From NCBI GenBank assembly GCA_017590115.1, contig JAGGNK010006892.1:17472139-17536138 (forward strand): a stretch of 64,000 bases of DNA, written 5' to 3'. The notes beneath the pieces are model-generated. The model was not told the origin of the DNA. It did no database searches and worked only from the letters and a program-made list of their open reading frames with translations. The position numbers were made by a program, and so were the translations under genes. Source of the DNA: Montifringilla adamsi. Its lineage: Eukaryota > Chordata > Aves > Passeriformes > Passeridae. Positions 1 to 12,100 of the stretch are shown here, in pieces (position 1 is the first letter of the stretch; the number at the start of each line of letters is the position of its first letter).

Positions 1-667
1 GTGTTTTTAGCCTCTCTTCACCGACTCTTGTTCACCATTGGACTGGCCAGAGAAGCAGTTCTTTGGACAAGAATAGCTGTGTAAGTTACCTCAATTATAA
101 CACAAGTCGCACAATAATTATTCATTGATAACACGTTGCTACTTTCATCTTAGCCCATCTTTGGTTTTTTTTTTTCATTCTTCAGTTTTGTTTTTACATT
201 TAGTCCTTTAAAAGGTTGTCCCTCTTTCCATTATTTATTCTCTAATTTCTTCTCTTTTTTTCTGTCCCTCCTACCCCTGTTATTTTTCAGTTTCTCTTGT
301 TTCCTGTCTATCTTTTAGCTATTTTTATCCATTCATTGGTGAGATGCATAAATAAAAAAAAATATAATTTCCTATGTGAACATAATCATGTGCATACAAA
401 AGTCCCTGACACCAGATAAGTTTTTCCTTTTTACTTAATAAACTGGCTCATACCAGTGCCATCACCACCATAACAGGAAATCCTATTCTACAGAAGGACT
501 GTTGTATCACTTCCTGCCAGTATAATCAGAAATGACCCTTTTCTGTACACATGCATGCCTTTAAATTTACTTTTGGTTCATCTTATTTTGGGCCAGCACA
601 GAACAGCAAAATTAGTCCTCATTATTCTGGTGGTTTTAACTGGTACTTTTCTACAATTTCAATTTAC
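1..667 (-). other. FLT3: FLT3 intron 16, partial
   Basis: Intronic DNA with a T-rich first 350 bases. I searched the minus strand for exon 17 (the segment after LSG) and do not see it, so it lies before base 1. Confidence 0.85.
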
Positions 668-778
668 CTGACAGAATACAAGCTCCTAGCAGGTTCACAA
701 TATTTTCATGGCTTCCAATGTGAGTCATCATTTTCAGCTCAGACATTAGAGCATCTTTTTCTGAAGCATCAGGTTTTT
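668..778 (-). CDS. FLT3: FLT3 exon 16 (kinase N-lobe, helix C)
   Basis: This 111-bp exon encodes helix C and the following strands of the kinase N-lobe. Visible motifs are ALMSELKMM, which carries the glutamate that pairs with the ATP lysine, and [12 protein letters not shown], typical of class III receptors. The acceptor is TTTTACAG and the donor is CAG/GTAAAT. The 111-bp length matches the equivalent exons of human FLT3 and KIT. It is the last FLT3 exon inside the window. Confidence 0.96.
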
Positions 779-3102
779 CTGTAAAAGCAACAATACAGAT
801 TTGGAAATCTCCGGCAAAGAAATGAAAACTTAAATGGTTGTGATGCTTTTTCACATGCAAATCTTAATTTCAAATTCATTGGACTAACAGTATATTTGGG
901 AACATCCTAAAAAAACCTTTCCAAAGTATACAAAGATTCAGTCAAAGGTGGAAACTAAATTTGTGTGTGAGTGCAGATCATTTGAGAGCTTGGGAAAGCA
1001 GTCATTAAATGTCAACATTTGTCATTCTTGAGCTGGCAAGGAATGACAGCAATATATTAAAGTGTTCCCAAGCACAGAAAAAATGGCAGACAAGCCTGTG
1101 GCAGAGAAATGTTAAGAGAGAAAAATGGCAGCCACATGGCACACAACCAGCTGCAATCCAGCAGCTGAGAAGGCCACCTGTGGCTTTAATCTTGTTTTTC
1201 AGCGAGCATTTGGTGCTCACGACTTCAGTGTATTGGGTACGTGAACAAAAATGATCAAGTCAAGCTTCCACAAAGACAACCACAAAGGAGTGGGCCAAGG
1301 AAGCATAAACCTGATGTTTATGTGGAAATGTGGGATGAAAACCTGAAAGGCAGTGCTGGCAGGAAGGGGCTGTGTGGGCACACAGGTGGGCAGGGTGCTG
1401 GTATCAATATGAGGCTCATTTCAGTACATAACAAAAGGTGGGTGAGGTGGATACCCGTCTCTTCCCAAGCAACAAGTCACAGGATGAGGGGAAACCGTTT
1501 GTGCCTCAGGAGAGGATTAGATTGGATATTCAGAAAAATGTTTTCACCTATATGCTCAATGGGCTGTCGAGCACTGGAAGAGGCTGCCCAGGGAAGTGGT
1601 GGAGTCACCATCCCTGAATGTATTTAAAAGATGTGTCACTGAGGGACATGGACAGTGATGGCTAACAGTTGGACTCAGTGATCCTAGAGGTCTTTTCCAG
1701 TGTAAAGTACTCCACCATTCTGTGAACAAGGCAGTGATTAGCTGGAAAACAGTGAGGCAGCCCTCCTCTGCTTTCTTCCAGGGAGGCTTGCTCCTGGACT
1801 CTGATTTTATGAGGAGTCAAGACAGCTTGGAGAGAGGCCAGACCATAGCAGAAAGGAGTATTTGAGGTTTAGTATCCTTATTCATAAGGAGGGATGGAAA
1901 GAAACTGTTTTGTGTCATCATCAAGAAAAAAAGACTACAGGAAATTGTGCCGGGAGTTTTGGAAACAAACTAGCACAGACATAGCAGACAAAGGGCTTGG
2001 GACAGCTATGCAGCACTGCAAGAAAAAGGGGCCTTAGACCAAGGGTCATAGTCACCAATATAACCAATAGGATAATCTGCACTGGGGATTTGCATTTCTC
2101 CTCTTTAGAGGCACCCGACTTCCCCACACAACACAGACCTGTAGTGTGTAGGGCAAAATGCAATGTGCTGAGGGATGAAGGGACTTCAGCAATACCTTTC
2201 CAAACTGAAACAGGGATTTGCAAGCACTTTGAAAGGATTTTGAAGCCAAGCATTTGTGAGGTGTGACTGCTGAAAGTTTCCTGTATAAGGGGGATTTCTA
2301 ATGCCTCTTCTACTTTGGAGATAGTAGAATGCTTGTAGAAGGCACCAGAGTTGATCATACCTTTTAGCATTTTGACTGCCACCTGGACTGAATCTCCTGC
2401 ATTGTTGATTCCATAAGCTGTGGCAGTCACTACTTTCCCAAAGGCCCCAGAACCAAGGACCTGTCCTACAAGACACAAAATGCCAGTATTATTTGCTGCT
2501 GGTACAACACAGACTACTGCTCCAGTTTTGAGATTTAGCTTATGGATTGCTCACCAAATTCCAGGTTTTCCCTGGGAAATTCCCATTTTATATCATATTC
2601 AAATTCTCTGAAGTCGACGTAGATGTATTCATTATCTGATGGCCCTATCATCTGTATCATTTGCCACTGGCTTTCATATTTGAATTGCTTTGGAAGAGAA
2701 AGAAATGCACAATGAAATAAGTCTTAGAGAAGAAACAGCCCGGTAGGAGCAAAAGAAGGATGGCCAGGTATTTATGTTTGCTGTTACCTTTTTGTATTTA
2801 AGAAAAATTAATACAAACAAAAAAGCCATCAAGAGGAGAAAAAATCCAACGGAGACATAGAATGCAGCATTGTCCAGGGGTGAAGAAACAGCTCCTGCAA
2901 CTTTAAGAGACACACATTACTACCCACTGGAACACAGTTTGTGTGTACAGCTGAAAATGCAAGGAGAGCCCACGGTCAGCTCCGGCAGTCTGCAGCCCTT
3001 TCACACCCGAGCCTCCTCTGCATGGGGAGTGAGAGGCAGCCGTATGCCAAGCAAGATGACCAGTGGGCATTAAGCTCTGGGTAATTCTGACATCTGTTAT
3101 CA

Positions 3103-3134
<32 letters not shown>

Positions 3135-6100
3135 AAATAGAAGAGCCAAATCCATTAACAAACCTAAATGCATGGAGGTATTGCTGTGATCCTTGAATTG
3201 AACTTAGTGAGAATAAACAGGAATAAAGTGTTGATTGGTAGATGAGCATGCAAACACGAGACTACCCTCATATTTTGGTTGTTTCTAAAAGCATAAGTAT
3301 TATGATTACTTTCTATTCTAATTTCAACCTGAATGATCAAATTCTGACAGTGGTCCCAACTTCTGTCCACTGTAGTCTAAAGCTTGTTCATCAGGACAAA
3401 GGAAATCCCCATATTGCAAATACCTGGGTGTTTCAAAACAATTCCTGGTGCCACAGCACGACCCCTCTAACTGAAATATTTTTCTCTATGGAATACATAT
3501 GGTGTTGCAAGTACAGAGTGCAAATAATCACACTGACTTTCTGCTTCAATGAGGAAATCTGTGATTCCCTTGACAAGAAGAGAGACTGCCTAACCACGAC
3601 TTAACCTTCTGTCACTTGCCTATGGCAGTGTAAGAAGGTCTCTTTCCCAGTACTCCTGCTTTCCAGACAGGGATTGACCCTTCAGTGGGTCTGTTGGCTC
3701 AGCCATGATCTTGCTTGGGTGTGCAGTGACCTCCATGGGGTGAGGAGAGCTCCCATGGGCATTTCTGGCAGAACCACAGGTACCTGTGGTAAAGGAGCAA
3801 GGGACAGCACATGCCACCAGCTACCAAAGAGCTTTTAGCTCTTGCCAAAGATGATTCTTCCAGATTTCATGTAGGGATGACTAAAGTAAAATAAGGAACC
3901 AGCCTCAAACATTGCCATGCCTCCATCCTGCACTTCCTTTTTTTTTTTTTATTTTTTTTTCTGTTTATTTTAATGAGGGAGGCATCTGCTTCGGGCCTAG
4001 AGAAAAAAGAATTTTGTCTCCCATTCACCCACCATTTCTGATACTGTGTATATACAGAGCTTGTGTTTTACCTGCAATGCCATTGCACAGTCAGCCATTT
4101 AGCCAGATAAAAAGCATTGTAGGTTCTACCATGCCAGCTGTAGTTGAGAAAACCTGTGCTAAAACACTGGCTTGTGGTACCTGACAGGTTAATGAAACTC
4201 TTTTCACAGGCTGAACCAGCTGAATTGTTTGCACAGCACTCCACTGAGAAGGTTGTTGCCGTCTCCTTTACATATAAAGTACTGCTTGAAATCCATGACC
4301 CCAGGGATCTCCTCTCTGGCAAGAAGTTCTGAATCCCCTCTGTGATTTCCTCTGTGCAGCTGAAAAAGGAAGCAGACCAGTTTTGATTTTTAGCTTTTTT
4401 AGTGACATTTGCCAGGGGAGAAGGTGGGAACTTTCAAAACATATCTTATGTCTGTGTTGGAAGAGAAGAAAGGAAGGGGCTTGTGTTTTGTCAGTGATAG
4501 AGTGAGACCTCTGGTCACTTACCAGTCTCATTTTTGGTGATGGACATGGCAAGGTTAGCAGGGACTGAGCTACCTCCTACACTGGGCTCACTGCCACTCT
4601 CCACTACTGCCTTGACAGGGTACTTGCACCCCCTGAACTCTGGAACCTCCATCAGTTTCACAACTGACACCACCCCCCATACGACATCTATTCCCACTGA
4701 TTTCATATTTGCCTCAAAACATTCAAACCACTGAGCAGCTGCAAATGAGGCACTGCTAAAACTAAAAATGCAATATGAACCCAGAGTAGAAGCTCTAACT
4801 CCTTTCTCTGAAGGCATGTCACTTCAGCCATGAAGTTTCTCTCATTCATGACGGAGAGCCTCCATCCACCCAGATGGAGAGTATTAATGACTTATTTAAG
4901 GCCTGATATGTAGAAAGAGGGAACTTGACACTTGAGGGAAAGGTGGTCCACATAGATAATTTTGTCTTCTAGCTTTTCTATCATTCATCAGCTTAGTGTC
5001 TAATTTACTCTCCACATAGATAAATTAGGAGACAAGAGAAATTTATTCAGCTCTACTCATAGCACTGGCTTCTACATTTGGAATTTCCTCAGAAAAGATG
5101 TGTCACAGAATTTCTTCCCAGAAAGATGATTTAAGGAGCATTTTAAACCTACTCTCTGCATGTTTTTTTCCTCTTCCATTTCTGCACAGATTGATATAAG
5201 GAAGCCTTTTAAGAGGTATTGGTAAAAAAATGTCAAGGTTTTTTTTTTTTTTTTTTTTTTTTTAAATGTCTAGCTAAAATAAATACTTTAGAGTTTATCC
5301 ACAATCTTACAAAGGAAAATTTGACTTAACATTCTTCTGCACCATGGGATTATTAGTTTCTTGGCATATCTAAAATAAAAATTGCAGAGTTCACAGATCA
5401 GGTCAAAGCTGTTTAAGCATTTTTAAAAATTTTAGAGCCTGACTCATTCCCCTAAATAAATAGAGGAAATGGAGACACTCTTACTAACTTTACTGGAAAT
5501 ACTCTTACTAACTTCACTGGAAACACTCTCACTGACTTTAGTGGTTTTGGTAACAGATCACCATAGCAGGTCTTTTAACCAAAGCTTACCCAGTTAATCA
5601 AGCCTGCATTGACCAATGCATTCCCTAAATCCCTATAACTTTGATAGGCTAAGAGAAAAACTTAGATTGGACTTTGTTACCCCTTAACTGTTGATATAAA
5701 CCCAGTGGGGTCTATTTTGGTGTAAAGAGCCCAAGATACACATCTTTATAGACTTCATTTGATGGCAATAAAAAACGGGAAAACTTCCCCTAATTTTGGT
5801 GATCTGGTTCCCCTGGAGTAGGGCAACCAGTTAAACGCACACAGTGATGTGTGCATTTTACATTTAGTTTGTTACAGGCTGGTCTTCATTTAATCAATGA
5901 TAGCTCAGATACTCTTTGCAATGAATAAAAAGAAAGAAAGTTGTTTACTTGGATGAGTTCAGTTCAAGGCAGTTCCTCCAAACCCAGGATGAGGCAGGGT
6001 AACCTTCAGCAACACAGGAGATCTGCTTGAACAACAGCTGCATCCTTATTTCGGGCTTTCCTGCAATAAGGCAACACAAGGCTTAAGGACATGGCTTAGT

Positions 6101-9100
6101 GGTACACTTGGGAGTGCTGGGTTAATGGCTGGAATCTATGTTCTCAAGGATCTTTTTCAACCTAAACAATTCCATGATTCTGTAAGACAATTTCTGTAGC
6201 ACTTCAAGTGACAAAACCCCGTACACTTATGTGGCAATGTTATATCTGCTGAGACCAAGGTCTGCTTCTGCTTTCAAAATAAAAAACTTAATCTCACAGT
6301 GAGAGCTGGGTGTAGCTCACAGTCCTCCTCCTTCCTTGGTTTTGTGGATGGCAGCGTGGCAAGGCAAGGGGAGCAGCCACTTCTCTGTATGGGCACAGCC
6401 AGACCAAAACAATGGCAGAGCCAAAATTAGAAGTCTTGACTTCTGCTTTTCTGACTCGGACTAAGCAGATGGCCCTAGGACTGCCCTGGCACTGAGGTTC
6501 TGGGTGTCCAACTTGTACAAAATGTGCACAGAAGACCCTTGTATAAATCATATATCACAAATAAAACGCCCAGACCTGTAGCAAGGGAGAGATGCTGCAG
6601 TCATGTGGCAGAACTGAGATGATTGAGAGCATTGGTCAAGACTGTGCATGTGTGTGAATTGTGGGCATGGGTGTATGAGGCACTGCTGCCCAAACACACC
6701 AGTTACACACCAGAGGGTGTCCACACTAACTACATTAACTCATAAATACCATTAGGGAAAATAAATGTCATAAACGGGGCATAGAAAGCTAATTCCTAAT
6801 GGGGAGAAGGGTTTCCTCCCAACTCTGTATCTTGTGTGGTTTCTGCAGCAGTCACACATGTTCCAGCTTTGTAGAGATAGAATAGAGTTACTGTATTTTA
6901 CTGACTTCCTAGGCTTGTAATTTTCTTAAGAAGCATTAATTTTTCTCAATATGCAACTGATTCCTCATATTCTGTTTATGGTAGACTAAAGGGAAGGAAA
7001 AGAATTAGTAACTTTCTCCTCCTTTCTCTGTTCTCCATCCTTAACTGACACAAGAAATACAACCCACAAGCATCCAGTGTCTTTCTCTGACCCAGTGCTT
7101 GGATTTCAGCAGTGTGATGCAGTGTAAAGAGAATCATGTTTTTGCCTTTTGATCCTCCATTTTAAACAATAAATCTATGTAAATGAAATAGGGAATACCA
7201 GTCAAAAAACCCATAATAGCTCAGTTTATACCAGTGATAAAACCCCAGACTTTGCCAAATCTTCAGCAATAGTTTTCTTACTTACTTCTCACATACAGAG
7301 TGAATTTTTTAGTTACAACTGTATCATCATTTTCAGCATAAAATACGTATATCCCAGACTGGTGCTGATGGTTGCAGAACTTCGATGAAATGCTGTGGAA
7401 CAAAGTCAGAAAAGGGAAAAGGACAAAATATTGACTTGAAAAATATTTCAAAGGCAGTCAAAACTCACGTATAGGTTTGAAACAATTCTGCATCTTCTCA
7501 TGAAAAATACAAAGGAAATTATTTTTGCTTAGAGAATATAAATCCCAGAATCTAACTATGCTGGTGAGAAGATTTTTTTTGCCTGCAGTATTGATTTAAT
7601 TCTGCATGTTTTCCCTCACTCTTCCTGGAGTGCATGCAGGCTGTCAAGCTGTGATTTTGTTACTAATTCATTGGAAGACAAGACACGTCCAGGCACATCT
7701 GCAAAGACCAGCAAAGGATCAAACTTTCTTCTCTCCGAGGAGCTTAGATGGGAGTTTCCAGCTGATGTCATAGATTGTGTTAGGAAACAACAATGACAGG
7801 GAGGAACATAAGAGACAAACATCTCCAAATGGAAAGATCTCACATAGGCTCAGGAAAGTGGTCATCATCATAAGTTCCTTGTCAATGAGATGAAACACCA
7901 ACCCTCAAGGTTGTTCTGCAGGAAAAAACCTGCCTTTTTCTAATCCCTATGGCCTTTGAGCCAATGGGTGGCAGAAAACCAATACCCAAACCATGCAGGA
8001 GACAGCTTGTGACAATGGAGATGGCCAGGAGGTGTCTAACAAGTCTCTGGGCAGAAACTAACAACAAAGAGCTGCAGAGAATTAAAGATTCATGCCTGAC
8101 TGTCCTGTGGTGACACTGGTGTATGGGACATGGGATGAGGCAGGGAGAAGGAAATATTCCATTTTATAGTGATGGTATCCTGTTTCTGTGTTTCCAACTA
8201 GGTTATTGCTGTAGGACAATTGTCAGCTTTGAATAGCAGATTATGCAGTTCACGAGCATTAGAAAAGCATCCTAAGAAGATGCCTCAGGGATAGTTGCTG
8301 ACAATTTTGGGATAGGTGTTTCTGCTGACAATTCAATGGCAACCATGTTGTAGGTCCCCAACTCTGTTTTAGTGATAAAGGCAAGCAGGAACATCAGAGA
8401 GTTTGAAGAGAGAAGAAAAAAAAATCCATCTCAGCTCATATCAGCAATATGCAAAGTAGGAGAAAGCAGTAATGAGATCAGTCTTGAGAACTGAAATTGG
8501 GATATTTCTCCTTAAGCAAGATACATACGAAGGCACCAAGTATCACCTTGAAATTCTAAACCAGAAAAACTCCCCTTGAAGCCACTGGCAATTTTGTCTT
8601 CTGATTAAGGCCACACTTTCATATAGTTATTGACTTTTGAATGTCTTAATCTGAAATGGCCTTAATGATGTCTCCAAACTCATGGATTTTTTAAAGTCAG
8701 AACCCTTTTAAGCTGCCTCAAAAAAGATACTGAAGACAGGAAAAAAAAAAAAAAGGACCAAACAAAAAATAATTAGTTGCTTTTGAAATCCCAAGTTGGA
8801 AGGATTATATCCTAATGAAATAATCAGAAAAAAAATTACCACAGTATCTTCAAAACCTGAAAATATAAGGGGATATGAGTTAAGTACTGTAAATTTAACA
8901 GAGGACATTGTGTATATGAAAAGCCATTAGCTCTTAGGGGGGAAGTGAAAATCAGCAGTGCTGAGAGCCCACAAAAGCAAATAGAAAATGGAAATTCTGA
9001 AGGAATGTCTGAAAGTGTCTGGAATGTCTGTAAGTGTAGTGAAAGGAGAGATGGATCATTGGGTTTTGAAATAAAAGGCTGAAGAAAAGTACAGAGTTAA

Positions 9101-12100
9101 TTATTAAAATGTAATATGATTTTTTATCTGAAGGAATAATTTTACAAGAGACTGGCAGAAATTAAAAGAATAAAAACAGGAAGTGAAAAAGGATATGGAA
9201 GGAACAAAGTAGAAGTGCTGGGAGACAGGATTACACAGAAATCAACTAGAACATGCAAAGTGAGACTCACAATGTGTTTAGATATGTGATGACTTTTTTT
9301 GTGTTGCTTTGAGAATCCTTCTGCTTTAAAATCACATTGAAATCTGGAAGGCTACAGCTTGCAGGCAGAATCTCCTGACTTTCCTACCCCCTGCTGCTTC
9401 TGCATGCTTCAAACTGAATGAAAGATGTACCCCTACTCTTTGCCCTCAGGTGAGACATGTCTATCCTGTGCTTGTATTCAGCCAAAATTGGATTGTTGTG
9501 AGGGATGTCTGCACAAAAGAATGTACTCGTCAGATGAATAATCAGCAAATTCAAGTGTTTTCCCCTCTATTTTATTTTTGCAGGAAATAAATAGGATGCA
9601 AATAAATGCAAAGAATAACTACCCAAAACAAACATTAACAATCCTGTTCATCCAACAGCACTGTCACAAAAATGGCCGAGTTATGTGTTTGAAGAAGCCA
9701 CCAGGCCACGCCTCAGCAATGCTTGGTGGCTGTGGCTTGTGCCTGTGGCTGAGCCAGCCTGGACACACGGCTCCAGGGACACGAGCTGGCCTTTCCCCCA
9801 TCCAGCAGGTGGTGATCAGCACTCAGCGACTGCTGCTTTGTGCAGCGATGGCTCTGAAGAGACTCATAAATCCCAGGCCAGCAGTTGCACCTTACTGACT
9901 AATGACAGCTGCCTAAACTATTTCAAAAGTTCTCAATGTAATTATTGTTGGCACAGTCTGTAGCACCTAATTCTTATCTGTGGGTTGAATTTACACCCAC
10001 TGTCAATCATCCAAGCAAAACTGAGTCCTGCTGGTACAACCAGTGAGGAGGGGTGTGTGTCAGCTGCAAAGCAAATCAACCCCGTGTTATCAGCTGGAGG
10101 GAGGTACCGATTGGACAAGGATGAGCAAATGCTCCTGGCTGTCCCCTGAGACCTCATTTCCAAAATCAGTCTTGTCACAAGGCACAGTTCTGCCAAGCCC
10201 ATGTCAGGCGTTGCAGATTAGTCGCCAACACCCACCCGGTGCTATCAAAGTTTGCTGACAGCCCTCACTTTATCAGCAGGGACAGAGTTCCTGTGGACAT
10301 TGCCAGGAGATGACAATTTGCTAACGTGAACTGAGCTGTCTCTGAACTTCACTGAGGTCTGACTCCAATACGCAATCTGATGCAGATGAAAAGGCCAGTC
10401 TGTTGCAAAGATAACTTGACAAGCTAGTGGATAAAATCAAAGGTACAAAAACACTATGGAAAGAAATCATAAAAAATGTAATCAAAGCTTTGACACAGCT
10501 TTGTGCAGATGTTGACAGAGGTTTTAAGAATGTGAGAAGGAATCAGAGTAGCTGCATTAGCTCCTGCCTACAGCCTGCTCACTTTTAATGTAAAAACTTG
10601 AAAAGAGCAGTGTGGCTTTACTTTCATTGAGGTGAGTAAAAGCTGTCACCTGCAAAGCCATGGGACTACTCTGAAAGAAACCCTGAAGGAAATTAGATAA
10701 TGTTATCAAGAAATTAGAGAGCCTAGGGAATGGAGAAAACATTAGCCTTAAACAGGATTCATGCCAGAAGTCCATTGTAGGAAATAACAGAAAAGGTAGA
10801 TAACTAACAGGTTTATTCAAAACATGTTTTGCTGCAGCAGTGGAAGAATCCATGACCTGGGTAACGAGCAGAACGGCATGTTTCTGTGACACAGGCACAG
10901 ACCAGCAGACCTAGCAGAGGCCTGGGAACTACAGCACCCTGGACTTGGTCTGAGCTCTTTGAAAGACACTGGGAACATCATCAACAACAGGATGAGAAAA
11001 TGGGAACATGCAGAACTTGTGATCCAGAACGAAAACTGTAACACTTCTGTAACTCAGAACTTATATTAGAGAGAAGGGGAATGGCAAAATGCATATAAAC
11101 CAAAGAGTTGCTGGATGCATAACTTAGCAAAAGGTTTATTTTAAACAGAGAATAAAGTGGTTCTACAAGTTATCTGTGTGAACTGTTGTTCAAAGCCAAA
11201 ATTATGTTTGAGTGCCTTTTGTTAACAGTCTCACCATGTGGCCCATTCATATTTTAAAAACACAGAGTTCAAAACATCAGCAGTAAATGGTCCAAATGAG
11301 ATATAAAGAAGAAGCACTATTATATTAAATTATTACAAAATACTCAAATACCTGTGTCCATCCACACTGTAACTTTGTATACATGGAAATGTTTTATTGG
11401 AATATAGCCACATGCATCTAACTGGAGGATATGCTCTAAAGTTTACTTCAAAGCAAAACTCTTCCTCACCGATTTCAAAATCTTCTTTAGAGTCAGTTAT
11501 ATTTATAAATCCCTTTTCTGGAGAAAAAAAAAAAAAAAAAGAAAAGATGTATTAGAAAGGCTAGACTTCAATGAAAACATTTTAACATCTTCAAAATAGT
11601 ACTGAAATATTGTCACTGTGTTCAGTTGCAGACAAATGATTTGAGCCTGATGAAGTTGCATTTTTGGTCAGACCAGAGCACTTCCAAAATGGTCTGACAT
11701 TTCTCTTCAGTCTAACCTACAGAGTCACAGGGCCAATAATGTCATTATTTAGTTTGATTTAGGTGTGTATTCCAGGTGTTAAAAGCTGCAATTCCTGGCT
11801 TTCTTTCTACAGGAATAAAACCATCATAATCACCACCATCATAATTAGTAGTTCTTTCTCCTTCCCTGAAATAAGCTGAAGATTTTGCAAATGAGTCTTG
11901 TAGCTGATCCTTTATTTCTCCATTTAAATTAAACATATTTAATGCAAGATGACAGCAACATGGAAAAATGTTTTGAAGAGGTCCGTGAACCATGTGCTGC
12001 TGGTATTTGCCCTGCTAGGGTGGGATTTGTTTTACCTAGTGGAGATGTCAAAAACTCTGTGATCCACCTAAGCTTCTTGTCTGGACATCTGATAAACTCA

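Larger units (their letters stand above)
4360..5948 (-). other. FLT3: FLT3 intron 11
   Basis: Contains a 100-codon minus-strand open frame (4515-4817) of unknown meaning, a 25-base T run, a 24-bp tandem repeat and a possible LTR. Confidence 0.88.

Noticed and set aside
1241..1627. 128-codon plus-strand frame
   Set aside because: Its second half is CR1 tail; the first half shows no similarity to a known protein.
2052..2476. Additional minus-strand frames around exon 15
   Set aside because: Shadows of exon 15 in other frames running into intron 15.
4268..4552. 94-codon minus-strand frame covering exon 12
   Set aside because: It reads exon 12 in the wrong phase and extends into intron 11; the true frame is supported by exact matches to the family.
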